From Piromyces finnis (lineage: Eukaryota; Neocallimastigomycota; Neocallimastigomycetes; Neocallimastigales; Neocallimastigaceae), in NCBI GenBank assembly GCA_002104945.1, contig MCFH01000047.1, positions 62,001 to 126,000 on the forward strand: a stretch of 64,000 nt of DNA. The letters are read 5' to 3'. Made by a program: the position numbers and the translations under genes. Below, one piece after another: positions 1 to 11,694 of the stretch; within the stretch, counting starts at the first letter, position 1; each line of letters starts with the position of its first letter. The notes below the pieces were generated by a model. The model ran no database searches. It had not been told where the DNA came from and was given only the letters and a program-made list of their open reading frames with translations.

Positions 1-303
1 TGACAATTTTTATATTGACTTTATCATTAATAAAATAAACATAATATTCTTTAAAGGATACTTAGTTTATACAGTTTTAAATCATATTACCTTTAAACGA
101 TTTTTAATTAAAAAAAAACTATTTTTCTTTCATCTATTTTATATATTATTTATCGGTTTTTTTTTTACTTGATAATTAATATATAATTAACGAAGGAGTG
201 AAACTTCTTTAATTATATTAAATATTTAATTGTGTCATATATTAAATAAAATATTGTGTTATATTAATATTTTATAATTAATATTAAAAATTTTTTTTAT
301 GAC
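1..303. other. A/T-rich intergenic DNA
   Basis: No reading frame, RNA gene or conserved motif is visible. The stretch is A/T homopolymer-rich DNA, like the other gaps here, and is the left flank of a retroelement insertion. Confidence 0.6.
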
Positions 304-317
304 TTATAAGAATGGTT
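304..317. repeat. target-site duplication, left copy
   Basis: The 14-mer TTATAAGAATGGTT is repeated exactly at 875-888, directly after a long poly(A) run. This is the signature of target-primed reverse transcription. The bases just outside the 14-mer differ on both sides, so its limits are well defined. Confidence 0.85.
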
Positions 318-794
318 TCTGGTTCGACCCCGCAGATGTCAGTGCCTGTGGATTTTCCCACTGGGTTTGCCATGGGTTGGGTTATGATATTCAGGTAAGT
401 ATAAATGAACTTTCTAATTTACTACTATGATAATAACACTCGTCTAGCCGGCCTGAGAGGGTCTAGTGTACATGGTACATTCCAAATTAGAACTTAATAA
501 GTGGTGACTTAGGCTATGCCAAAAACACATAATATTCCTTAATCAATTTAAGTGTAAACATTAGGGGGCGGTTGACACGTGATCAAATTGACTATAAGAG
601 GCTTAGCATTGTAGTTGTGAAATATCGTACAACGACATGCATCTAATGTACATGGATTAAGTGAGCGTCGAAGCTGAAGAAACAGTATGACAGACCAGGA
701 GGGTCACAACCACCTAGCAATAGGAATGAGCCAACGTTTCTCTAAGAACCACCATTGGAGCTAACTCTGATCGATGGGAGAAATGCACTCGGAA

Positions 795-874
<80 letters not shown>
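318..874 (+). mobile_element. poly(A)-tailed non-LTR retroelement (SINE or 5'-truncated LINE)
   Basis: About 480 bp of DNA, clearly richer in G+C than its surroundings, ends in an uninterrupted run of 77 A (798-874). Perfect 14-bp direct repeats flank it (304-317 and 875-888). Poly(A) plus target-site duplication shows insertion by LINE-type machinery, and the perfect duplication and long pure tail suggest a recent event. There is no long open frame. Three bases into the element, GGTTCGACCCC (321-331) fits the degenerate tRNA B-box consensus GGTTCGANNCC, but no A box is visible and the match may be chance. It could be a SINE, the 3' end of a LINE, or a retrotransposed non-coding RNA. It shows no evident similarity to the LINE copies at 18-22 kb. 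Confidence 0.75.
798..874. repeat. poly(A) tail, 77 A
   Basis: Uninterrupted homopolymer at the 3' end of the retroelement, immediately before the right target-site duplication. It is the longest A run noticed in the window. Confidence 0.95.
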
Positions 875-876
<2 letters not shown>

Positions 877-888
877 ATAAGAATGGTT
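875..888. repeat. target-site duplication, right copy
   Basis: Exact copy of the 14-mer at 304-317, abutting the poly(A) tail. Together the two copies define the ends of the inserted element. Confidence 0.85.
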
Positions 889-1574
889 ATAATATATTTA
901 CAAATTATATTTTAAACTTAGTATTTTGGACATTTCTATATATAAGCCATATAATTATAATAAATATATAAATGCAAAGAAGAAAAAAAAAACATATACA
1001 TAATTGATAATATTATTCATATCATCAGCATTAATGATCTAAATCAGAATTAAAGTTTTACCATATAGTGTTTGCTGATGATAATTAGAAATTATAATTT
1101 ATTATTAATATTAAATTTAAAATCTTCTTAATGTGTAACTTTTTAATCAAAATTAATTGTACTACCAATAATTATTTTTATTATCAATTATATAACCTTT
1201 TTATTATTTAATAAAAGAAATAGATAAATACTTTATAAAGATGATTACTATAATTATTATTATATTTTAATATTAACAGTTAAAAGTTATTATATGTAAT
1301 TTTTAATTTATTATATAATTTTACATCAGAAATTTAATGACATTTTTATCGATTATTCAATTTTTCATTATGGATAAATTTTTTAAATTTTATTAATAAA
1401 AAATTTATTTTAAAAATAGTATTCAAAAAATTGAAATTATATATAATATATATATATATATATTTTTCCCCTTAAACATATCCTTATAATTCTAAATAAA
1501 TTATACTTCTCAAATAAATTTGAACACTATGATACTACAAAATAAATGAATGAATATATATATTAAATAAAAAA
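889..1574. other. A/T-rich intergenic DNA upstream of RBM48-like gene
   Basis: No coding potential seen. Contains A/T tracts and a short TA dinucleotide run near 1441-1462. The promoter of the following gene must lie here, but no specific element can be named. Confidence 0.5.
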
Positions 1575-2602
1575 ATGAATGATGAAGAAAAAAACAAAGA
1601 TACTTTTCATAGTAACATTGTAATTGATACAACTACAATTTCAGATGTTGCTACCACAAGAAAGAAATATAGAACAGGAAATAATCCTACTTCTGTCAAA
1701 GGTATTTTCATCTTTCATATCAAAATAAAATGATAGATAAATATATATTAATTAAGTGCTTATTATATCAAATATCTATACCATTATTAAAATTGTAATA
1801 TAACTTAGTTTATACAATAGCACAGGAATCAAGGTATTCACATATTCATTAATAAAACAAAAATTATTTAAAAAATAAATAAATAAATAAAAAATAGATT
1901 CTTATGTAGTTATATTTTAATAGATATTTAATAGTATCGAATGTACCGGTATTGGGAATTACAAAAGAATTGATAGAATTATTTGCTTTATATGGACCAA
2001 TTGAAGAGTATATTTCAAAAATTTTTTCTATGTCAAAATTAACAATTTTAATAAAAAAAAATTAAAAAAATAAATAAATAAAAGTAAAAATAAAAAATTA
2101 AAACAAACGATAATATTTTTTTCTTTTTCTTCTTTTTTATTTTCCTTTGAAATATCAATTCTTCATTAAAAACATTCAAAATAGATATAGATTTTTAGAT
2201 GAACATGACAATTCCAATAGTTACTTTGATACATATTGGATAAAATTTAAAAATATTTCACAGGCAAGGTAGTAAATACATAAGCAATTCTAATGTTAAG
2301 ATTCTTTTTAGAAATTTATTTAATATAAATATATTTGATTAAATTAAAAAAAAAAAAATAGATTTGCTAAAAGAAAATTAAACAAATATGTTTTTTATGG
2401 AAGTACTTTAAAAGTTGAATATTCACCTGAATCTGAAAATGAAGAAGATATAAAAATAAAAATGCAAGATAGAATACAAAGTGTATTAAAACGTTTAGAT
2501 ACTTTGGTATAGATTATATATATTAAATAGAATGTTTATATGCCAATATTATTTTTATTAATGATATTAAAATATAAATCATAATATATAAATTTTTTAT
2601 TA

Positions 2603-2633
<31 letters not shown>

Positions 2634-2884
2634 AAAGCAGGCAACCTCAAAAAGAAAAAGAAATTAGTATCAATAAAAGAAAACCTAATTTAAGAAATTT
2701 TTACAACCAGCCATTGCCCATAAAATCTAATAAGAATGAAATACTATCCAAACCATCATATAATTCAAATAACTTCATTAGTGGAAATAATAATAAGAAA
2801 AGAATTCACCTTTTATCAAATGCACACAATAATAATAATGCATTTAATTCTTCTAATAATAAAAAGCAAAGACGAAGAATATAA
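1575..2884 (+). CDS. RBM48: RBM48-like RNA-binding protein (minor-spliceosome factor family)
   Basis: Six exons joined by hand: 1575-1701, 1821-1833, 1924-2007, 2185-2268, 2362-2506 and 2627-2884, giving 236 aa. All introns are GT-AG and phase is kept throughout. The core reads YLIVSNVP...KELIELFALYGPIEEYR...YWIKFKNISQARFAKRKL...FYGSTLKVEYSPE, matching the atypical RRM of RBM48, including the tract just before the first beta strand. Human RBM48 works with ARMC7 in splicing of U12-type introns; that role here is inferred. Exon 2 is only 13 nt and supplies most of the codons for AQES before RYLIV. The last exon encodes an Asn/Lys-rich tail ending KKQRRRI. Its acceptor at 2626 lies in an A-rich stretch and was chosen because only it keeps the frame. 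Without that splice, exon 5 reads straight into a TAG. Confidence 0.85.
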
Positions 2885-3314
2885 AGTAATATTCATTAGT
2901 GATGATAATTTAATTATTAGTAATACAATATACAATATTATACAGTATAAAGCATTATAAATTATAAATATAATTTTAATATTATATGTTAAAAATAAAT
3001 AAATATATAATAATATACCCCAAATTAAATGATGAATTAATTATTTATTATGACATATTGTACTAATTATTTCTAATTTTTATTTAATGTTATATCTAAT
3101 ATCGTTTAAATAATAAAAAAAAAATAATTATGTGTTAATAGAATATTAATAATCAATAATATGTTTTGGTATAATTCTATTAAAGTCTATTATTATGAAA
3201 AATGAAATAAAATAAAAACATAATTTATAATGAAAATGTTTTTAAGAATAGGAAAAATATATATATTCAAAAACTGTTATATTTTAAAAAGTATTAGTTA
3301 AATTTAAATATAAA
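2885..3314. other. convergent intergenic gap
   Basis: Shared 3' flank of the RBM48-like (+) and RNF220-like (-) genes. A/T-only DNA with candidate AATAAA-type signals on both strands, none distinctive. No other gene seen. Confidence 0.5.
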
Positions 3315-5284
3315 TTATAAATAAATTCTTCTTAAATCGCCCGGAGATGTGATGATTTGACATTGAGGACATAAACGCTTTGCTCCCAAAGTCTGTAACC
3401 AACATTTTTCACAAAAAACATGCCAACAATTAATAGAAGTAACAGGATTAACAAATGGTTCTAGACATATTAAACATTTACTTGATTCTGTATGTTGTTT
3501 TTCCTTTTATTTTATTATTTTTTTTTCATTAAGTATATAAATATATATATTAAATAATTAAATCATTATGGATGATAATTGGTAATAAAATTATTTAGTT
3601 TAATATGAATACAAAAAGAAAAATATATTTATATAAATACCATTTCTTTAATTTTAGCTCTTAACGCATCAATAATTAAATTTTTGTCATTTTTTTTCTC
3701 TTCAATTTCATCCTGTTTTTTAATAGTTTCTTGTTTGTTATTATTCTGTTCCTTATTCTCTTTCTGGCTATTTTTAATTAAATTTTTTGGTATTGGTATT
3801 CTAATTATTGAACTATAAATATTTAAAAGTAAAACTTAGCCATTAATATTTTTCCAAACTATATTATAATTAATGCATTATAATATTATACCTTTTCTTT
3901 TTTGGAGGAGTATTTTGATTTCTCTCAATGTTTTTCTCTTTTTCATTTTCATTTTCTTGTTTTACCTTTAAAATACTATGTTCTCCATATGTATAATGCA
4001 TAAAAATATATATTAAGATAAAAGAATGAAAATTAAAGATAACGAAAAAAAGTTTTATATTTCCTCACAACATATAGAAAGTAAAAAGGAGATATGTAAC
4101 ATAATAATCATCATATTCAAAAAAAAAAAAAAAAGGATATTGTTTCTGTCCATATATTTCGGTTTCATCATCCTCTATATTTAATTCAACATCAGTATCA
4201 TCATCTACTCTTGAATGATTAACTGGATTAGAAGCAATATCTAATTTCATAAATTTATATTAATAAGTTTTTGCTTTTTATTATAAATATTAGTTTATAA
4301 TTATACCTGATATACTCCCCTCATGTAATGAGGTTGCTCGTATTCTTGTTTGCCCTGCCCAAGTATATTCATCAAAACTTCCTGATTTCTGTAGATAATA
4401 TTATAAAAATGGTGAATGAGGTGAATCATACATATCTTTTTAAAAAAAAAAAAAATACAAAAAATACATTTAATAACACTGAAGGCTCTTCAACCATCAC
4501 ATTCTGTTGCTGTAAACATTGGTCTATATGTAAATTAATTTGTTCTAAGGAACCAATAAGTACAGCTCCACACATAAAACAAGTGGATGGGTTTATACTG
4601 TTATTATATTCATCTTTCGAATTTTTTAAAAAAGTTTGGTTAAATTTTAAAATTTGGTAAATTATAAAAAAAAAATAATATTTTTTTTTTACTTATTAAA
4701 TTATCTATTTCGTTTTTTTTATTTTTTCTTTTAGTTTTCTCTAATGATGACAAAATTATTATTAATAAAGCAATTAATATTTTTATGAAATTTTAAATTA
4801 AAAAAGAAAAATAAATATACATGTTATTATAATTATTTATTGACCTCTTAATATATTTGTTCTTGATATTCTATTGCTCTTTACTCGAGATAATAGCTTT
4901 ATAATTATTTATAATTGTTTAATTTAATAATGAAAAATAAATTATTAATGTAAAACAAAATAAAATTTTATTGAAATATTATATATAATATTATCAATAT
5001 TAAATATATTTATATATATATCGGTATAATGTTATTATACATACTCTTTCATTATCGTCTTCTAGAAAATCTTTCTTGGAAGAAAATTTTTTCATAGCAA
5101 CCATAGCTGCTCTCCTATTCATCTTTCGATTTTCGACTATCCAATCTGATTTACTTTCAATTTTATTGGAATTAGCATTATTCCAGTGGTGAGTAAAATG
5201 TAATTTTATTGTAGATTTGGATATATGGTCACCACATATAGGACAGTTTAATAAACTCGAATTTGATTCACTTTTTCTTGTCAT
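3315..5284 (-). CDS. RNF220: RNF220-like RING-type E3 ubiquitin ligase
   Basis: Nine exons read on the minus strand: 5045-5284, 4845-4896, 4693-4740, 4468-4613, 4307-4388, 4069-4240, 3892-3975, 3641-3800 and 3315-3503; 390 aa, phase kept at all junctions. The N-terminus has a zinc-finger-like module (CPICGDHISKSTIKLHFTHH) and a second one follows (CFMCGAVLIG...INLHIDQC). Then comes FDEYTWAGQTRIRATSLHEG, a segment typical of RNF220, an acidic stretch, and a C-terminal RING (CLIC...CWHVFCEKCW...CPQC) ending ITSPGDLRRIYL, the family's C-terminal signature. RNF220 proteins ubiquitinate nuclear substrates; the substrate here is unknown. The 3' end of exon 6 is the weakest boundary: a poly(T) tract gives PFFFFF inside otherwise polar sequence. 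The donor chosen (GTGAGG, 4063-4068) preserves phase. Confidence 0.85.
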
Positions 5285-5312
5285 TATAGTAATAATGAAA
5301 TAATAAATGTTT

Positions 5313-5351
<39 letters not shown>

Positions 5352-5353
5352 TT
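5313..5353. repeat. (TTTA)n microsatellite
   Basis: About ten TTTA units just upstream of the RNF220-like start codon on the minus strand. Confidence 0.85.
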
Positions 5354-7131
5354 TTGAATGAATAATTTAGATTTTATAACTTTTTAATCTCAAAAGTAAT
5401 GTTTGGAATTTAAAAGGTTAAATCAATTTATGTATTTATATTATTAATATTTTAATAATATTTATTAAATAATAATTTATTTTCTCTATTAAATGATTAT
5501 AAATTCATCAAATAATGTTTAATGATTCTATCTATAAATTTAAATTCAATGTTTAAACATTTAAACATTATATTTTCTGTCCATTTAAAAAATGAAATTC
5601 TTTTTTTTTTTTTTTTTTTAAACAACTCAAAAAACTATATAATAATTATGTTTATATTTATCTTTTTAATTTTTTATTCATATATATATATACATATTTA
5701 TTTTTTTTTTTAACACGTTTTTTTCACTGTCCTTTATTAGTACCTAAAATTTTTAATTTATACAATAAATAATTTTTTTCATTATTTTATTAGTAAGAGC
5801 AAATAAACTTTAAATTTTAATTATTTTTGATTTTTAATTAATATCTAATTAATTATAAAAAATGCAAAACACAAATAGCATTATTGACAAAATATTCTGT
5901 AATGTTTTTATATTAGATAATAGTAGAATAATATAATAAAAAAATATAAAATATCTTTTAATCTTTAAAATTAAATAGCAATAATTATACAATTAAAAAT
6001 AATTAACTCAAATAAATAAGAACTCGTTTTAAAAGTTTTCATTATTATTGTACATGTTAATATTCTATATATATTAACATAATTTTTATTACTTTATCAA
6101 TGCAATATCGTTAACATTAGTATGGAAGGTTTAATTACTATATATATTAAAATTAATAATATTTTATATATATTCCAAATAATTATATTGCATTTATAAT
6201 TAAAAATATATTATATGCATTACTATTTTGCATAAAAGAAATTATATGATAAATATATATTCAATTTATAAAAATTATATATAATTTATGATCTAGTTTT
6301 TTTCATTATTTATTATATGCTATTTATTCTTATATTGGTTTAAATTACAATAATGGATACCGAAATAATTATTAAGAAAAATAAAAAAAAAAATTTAGAT
6401 AAATTCGGTATATATTATTCAATTTTTATTTAGTAATCTTTTATTTGATAAAAACTTAAGTTTGATATATTGTTTATTACTTATATAATATGGTATTTGT
6501 TATGAAAGAGTATTAATTATTAATAGAACATATAATGTTTTTATTTATCTACTTGTTTTATTAATACTAAATATATATTAGTAATAATTATAATATGTCA
6601 TTTAATTCTTCTAGTATGTAGTGTCATTACTTTTTTTTTCTTTTTATAACTAATAAATAATGTAATTTATAGATCATTAAAATATTTTTATATAAAACAT
6701 TATCATTAAAACACTAATTAATTGTATAACTGATATAATTGCTCATTATTATAGATACTATTTATTATACATTTTGTTTTATATAATGTTTATTGTAATA
6801 TACTTTATTAAATAAAAATTTACTTATCTTAAAAAAAAAAGGATAAATTAAATTTAAGCCAATAAAAAATTATGATTGATACTACAACCAAAATAAAATT
6901 TTATCAAACAATTTATTAATCATTCATTAAATTTCTGTATAAATTTAAATAAATATAATTATTAATTTTAACGATTATAATTGTAATTAAATACTTTTAT
7001 ATACTATATTCTGCTCTACTTCTTTTTTCTCTTAATACAAAAAACAGGCTTAATATATTTATATATAATCATACTATATATCTCATTCTTTTATTTAATT
7101 ATGAAATAAAAACTATTTTTTATTTTATTTT

Positions 7132-7263
7132 TATGATCAAAATAACAACTCTCAAAAAGTTGGTTTTTTCAAATTTGTTAATAAACTTACTTGGTATTTA
7201 AATTTAACCGAAAATTGTCATGTGGACTTTTTCAAATCATTTATGATCTACTTGATGGAATAA
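7132..7263 (+). pseudogene. possible orphan exon or gene fragment
   Basis: Forty-three open codons end in TAA. They read with balanced composition (GFFKFVNKLTWYLNLTEN..HVDFFKSFMIYLMEX where X is the stop) and include ACC, GTG, GAC and TGG codons that are rare in the surrounding DNA. No upstream start or splice partner could be joined, and I do not recognise the product. It may be a terminal exon, a decayed gene fragment, or chance. Confidence 0.2.
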
Positions 7264-8648
7264 TATTATATCATATATTCAATATATATACCAATGATTT
7301 AATATATTATAATAATAAATACAAAGTTTAATTAATTTAAATTTTTTAAAATTTTACATTTAATAAAATAAAGAACAAACAAACAGTTTGCCATATATGG
7401 AAATTATGGATGTTTTTTTAAATTAAAAATATAAAGGAAAAATAATATAGAATTACAGGAAATAAAAAATTTTCTATATACCAAAATGTAGAAAAATGCA
7501 TTTTTTGTAATGTATTAAAAAACCAATTTTAAATATAACTTTCATTCACTATAACAGCTTTATACATATTATATAATAAATATTATATACATAATTTTTA
7601 TAATATTATGAAATATGAATATATACTGATGTTTTATTTACAATATTTAAAATAAACTTTATTAGTTATATTTCACATTAAATTTTCAAAGTTTAAATTA
7701 ATAAAAATAACTATATTTAATTTAATTATTATATATAAATTAGATTATATATTATGCATTTTTTATAATCAATAAGTATCACATTTTTAATATAAATGAG
7801 CTAAAAAAAAAAAAAAAAAAAAAAAGAAAGAAAATATATTGTTGTTATTGTTGTTACAATAAACATTGAGAAAAAAAAAACTATTAATTTGAATATATAT
7901 AACATAGATATTATTAAAATAATAAATATTATATGTAATATAATAATAATGATTATTATATGTGTAGCACTGTAATGGCATAATTAAATTAGAAGGTATA
8001 ATTATATATTGAAATTTATTTTGAATGTTAAAATGATACATATAGATATATGACCTTTTAGATGTTCATTGTTAAAATTAATAATTAACTTTTAAGAATT
8101 GTCATAGGTTTCTATTTTTAAATATTAAAATTTAAAATATGAGTCACTTTAATGATATTTTTCTTTACTATATAATATATTATTATTATAAAAAATATTT
8201 ATGATATATGAAATTAATATCACTTTTTATAACATTTTAAAATCGTTTCTAAATATAATACAAGTATCATTTTCGGAATTTATTATTAAATATTACGTAT
8301 TTTTATAAAATTTAAAATTTGCATTTCATATTTATTTATTTATTATGGTATAAAAATCTTATTAAATTTTAAATATAGTTATATAGTTATTTAAGAAATA
8401 AATATACCGATTAAAAAATTTAATTTTATAAAACATAAAAAAATTATAATAACCGTTCAATAACTTTGTGAGGGGGACGTTGATTAATATATGTTATTTT
8501 TATCTTTTAAATATTAAATAAGGTTTATTATTTAATTAATTTAATATATAATTGTTTTACCTTTCAACACTAAATTTGTAATAATATTTTTTATTTAAAA
8601 TTAAAAATGATTTACAATATAAAGATAAAAAGTATTATTTTTTTATTT

Positions 8649-8719
8649 ATAGTTCAATAGAAGAAAATTGAAATGCTCGCTCAGAGTAAAAAAAAAAAAA
8701 AAAAGGAATATTGAACTAT
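8649..8719. repeat. 11-bp inverted repeats flanking a small G/C-richer core
   Basis: ATAGTTCAATA (8649-8659) and its reverse complement TATTGAACTAT (8709-8719) bracket 49 nt. That core holds ATGCTCGCTCAGAGT, the most mixed sequence for hundreds of bases, followed by about 17 A. It could be a miniature fold-back element or a hairpin transcript. Weak evidence. Confidence 0.35.
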
Positions 8720-11694
8720 TATAATCTATTATAATATCTTTGTAATTATAAAAATTATATAAAATTAATATATTAAAAAAAAAAATAAATAGTTAAATTA
8801 TAATAAAAATAAATTTTGCTTAATTAAAATATATTTTTTTTTCTTTGTAGATTATTCTTTACATTTCTTTTATAACAAATAAAAATTTTAAAAAAAAAAT
8901 AATACTGAACCATTGAATTAATATATAAAAAAAGAAAACTCTAAAAAAAAGGTTATATAATATATTTTAAATAATAATAATTAATTAATTAAAAAAGTAT
9001 ATATTTTTTTGCAATTTAAAATAAAACAATTTTTGGTTATTTTTTTACTAATGATGAATGATGAATGATAGATGTTACTGCTTTTTATTCTATATTTTTC
9101 GATAAAAAAATGAAGAGAAAAAAGCAATTTAAAAATATTAGTATTAAATATAATATTTTTTAATTTATCATTTTAAACAAATTAATAAAGTTAAAATATA
9201 TTTTCCAATAATTAATATATAGATATATAAAAATTATGTAATAAACTTTTTACAATTTATATAATAAAAGAACTTTTTAGATTTTCAAGCTTTTTATTAT
9301 ATATAGGATTTAAAACAAAAATTAGAATTGAAATATAATATTTATAATCATGTGAATCAAAAAATAAGAATAGTATTAAGGAAATTTTAAAAAATAAAAA
9401 AAAGAAAATATTAAAGCAATTCTATTCAATTTTCATCATACTTAAATTTGTTTATTATTAAATTTTCACCAAACCAAATTTAAGAAGAAAAATAAAACTT
9501 AATAAAATTTAAAAGTTTATACATTAAGAAAAAGGATTATATATAAATAAATTTATCTTTTACAATAAAGGTAATTTTATTTGTATTATAACTGTTAATA
9601 TATTTTCAATATTAAACATCTTTTTTTATAGGTTATCATTAAATATAGTATATTTCACATTTTTTATTATTGTATGTCAAATTAAACTAATTCTTTTTAA
9701 TGTTTAATATCACGTTTAAAAAAAGAAAGAAAGAAAGAAATCTCTTATTATTAAAAATTGTGTAATTTAATTTAATGCGGTGAGTAGTATAAACAAACTT
9801 TAATTATTAATATATTTTTAAAGATTTTCTTGGTTCAAAAGAACAATAATAAAAGTAATAGTATTAATATACACTATATATATTAATTAATAATATTTAT
9901 TTTATTGCTTATATATGACCATTATATATTTATATATTAATATTTTTAAAATATTTACATCACATTCCTTTTTTTTTAAATAAGACATTGATATTTACTT
10001 ACATTTTATGTTATAAAATAAAAATAAAATAATAGCATTATTATGTAATTAATATAATATTAGCATGTATTAGCATGATAAATACCATATTATATCAAAA
10101 AAAAAAAAATTAAGTAATTACTTGGCTTTAATTAAAGAACTACTTTATTTATTATTATTTTTTTTACTGCCAACTTTAGGATAAAATTTAATTAAAATTC
10201 TTATATTAATATTAAAATACAACAAGTTCAACAAGTTCGTAATAAAAGGTAAATTTAGACTAAAAGTAAACTTTTTTTTAAAAGTTAAATAAAATGAATT
10301 AAATAGTTACTATCACAATAGTTTTCATATAAAATTCAAATTTATTTTAAATAAAAAGTTACAAGTTATACACTAATCAAAAAAGTCAAATCTTTAACCA
10401 AATAAAAAAGTATTATTATTTTATTATAATTATTTTCTTTAATTACATATTTAAAGTATTTCTATAATTTCTATTTTTTATATTCAAGTTTAAAGATAGT
10501 TGTTGGATAATATATGGCTTTTTTTTGAGATTTAGTAATATTGTTTTACAGAAAATAAAATATATTAACTAAATACTATATATTATATTTAGTTATCAAT
10601 AAGTAATTAAGATTAATATATCGTTAAAAAATCATATTATAATAAAATATTTAATATATTATTATTTATTAGTCTTTATATTCTATAATATTCTATAATA
10701 TATATTATATATTAATGACGATTACTTTAATATTATTCATATATTAATAATATATGTGATAATATTTGTAATATATTATTAGTAGATATACTAATTTAAT
10801 ATAATAAAATTTTTTTAAATTTAAAGTTTTATATATATTCATTTATTATAATATAAAATTATAATATATTATATAAATATATTAATATAATATTATAATT
10901 ATTTAAATAATTATAATTTTTATTTATTAACTATTCTTTATTTTCATAATTCCAATTTAATCTTTTTAAATATAAATAATTAATTAATATAATGTGATAA
11001 ATATATTAAAATATAATTTGATAATATATTAAACAAAAGTCTACTTATTATTTTACAAAAAAAAAATTTTTTCAAAAAAATATAAAAGGACATAATTTTC
11101 ATCTCAAATATTCAGAGCAATATAAATTTAAAACCAAAATTATAATATATGAATATATAAAGTCAAGAATAAATTAATCATTAATTTTAAAACAATAACG
11201 AAAAATTAATTTTCGTTAAAATAGTGATAGTTTGAGATAAATTAGCCCAATAAGTTTAAACAATAGAACAAGTTCATAAATATCATACATTTTTTTTTTA
11301 ATTACAATTTATTGTAATAAAAATTTTTTTCATATTAGCGTTTTTTTTTAAATAAAATATTAATTTATCAAGAAAAAATAAAATATATTATTTTTAAACG
11401 AAGAAAAAGTAGTTCATTATATTTTTATTTTTTGTCTTTAGAACCTGAATGCACAAATTATATAAAATAAATAGTACCATAACTACAAGTTATCAAAGAA
11501 GATTTGAAATAACTGTTAGAGAGATTCCACCTTAAAATTAAACTTATAAAGCTTTTATTATATTATTTAATAAATTTAATTAATATTCAAAAGCCATAAA
11601 GTTTTATTCATACTTATTAAAAACAAAACCATCATCCTACAAAGAATAATCTTTTTAAAATTATTTTAAAAATAATTAAAAAAAACAATTCAAA

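Larger units (their letters stand above)
5285..11694. other. 6.4-kb A/T desert
   Basis: No convincing gene on either strand. Contains a (TTTA)n microsatellite near 5313-5353, many A and T homopolymers, a short palindrome pair at 8649-8659 and 8709-8719, and an isolated open stretch at 7132-7263 with protein-like composition but no start or partner exon. Short open frames near 5522 and 7787 are low-complexity noise (poly-F, I, Y). Confidence 0.6.

Noticed and set aside
321-331. tRNA gene at the B-box-like motif
   Set aside because: No A box, acceptor stem or cloverleaf can be drawn around it.
774-971. Frame with a long Lys run
   Set aside because: It is the poly(A) tail of the retroelement read as AAA codons.
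2507-2512. Stop of the RBM48-like gene directly after exon 5 (LDTLV then TAG)
   Set aside because: A GT donor at 2507 and an AG acceptor at 2625-2626 join in phase to a further exon with sensible sequence, so the stop is probably intronic. It stays possible as an alternative end.
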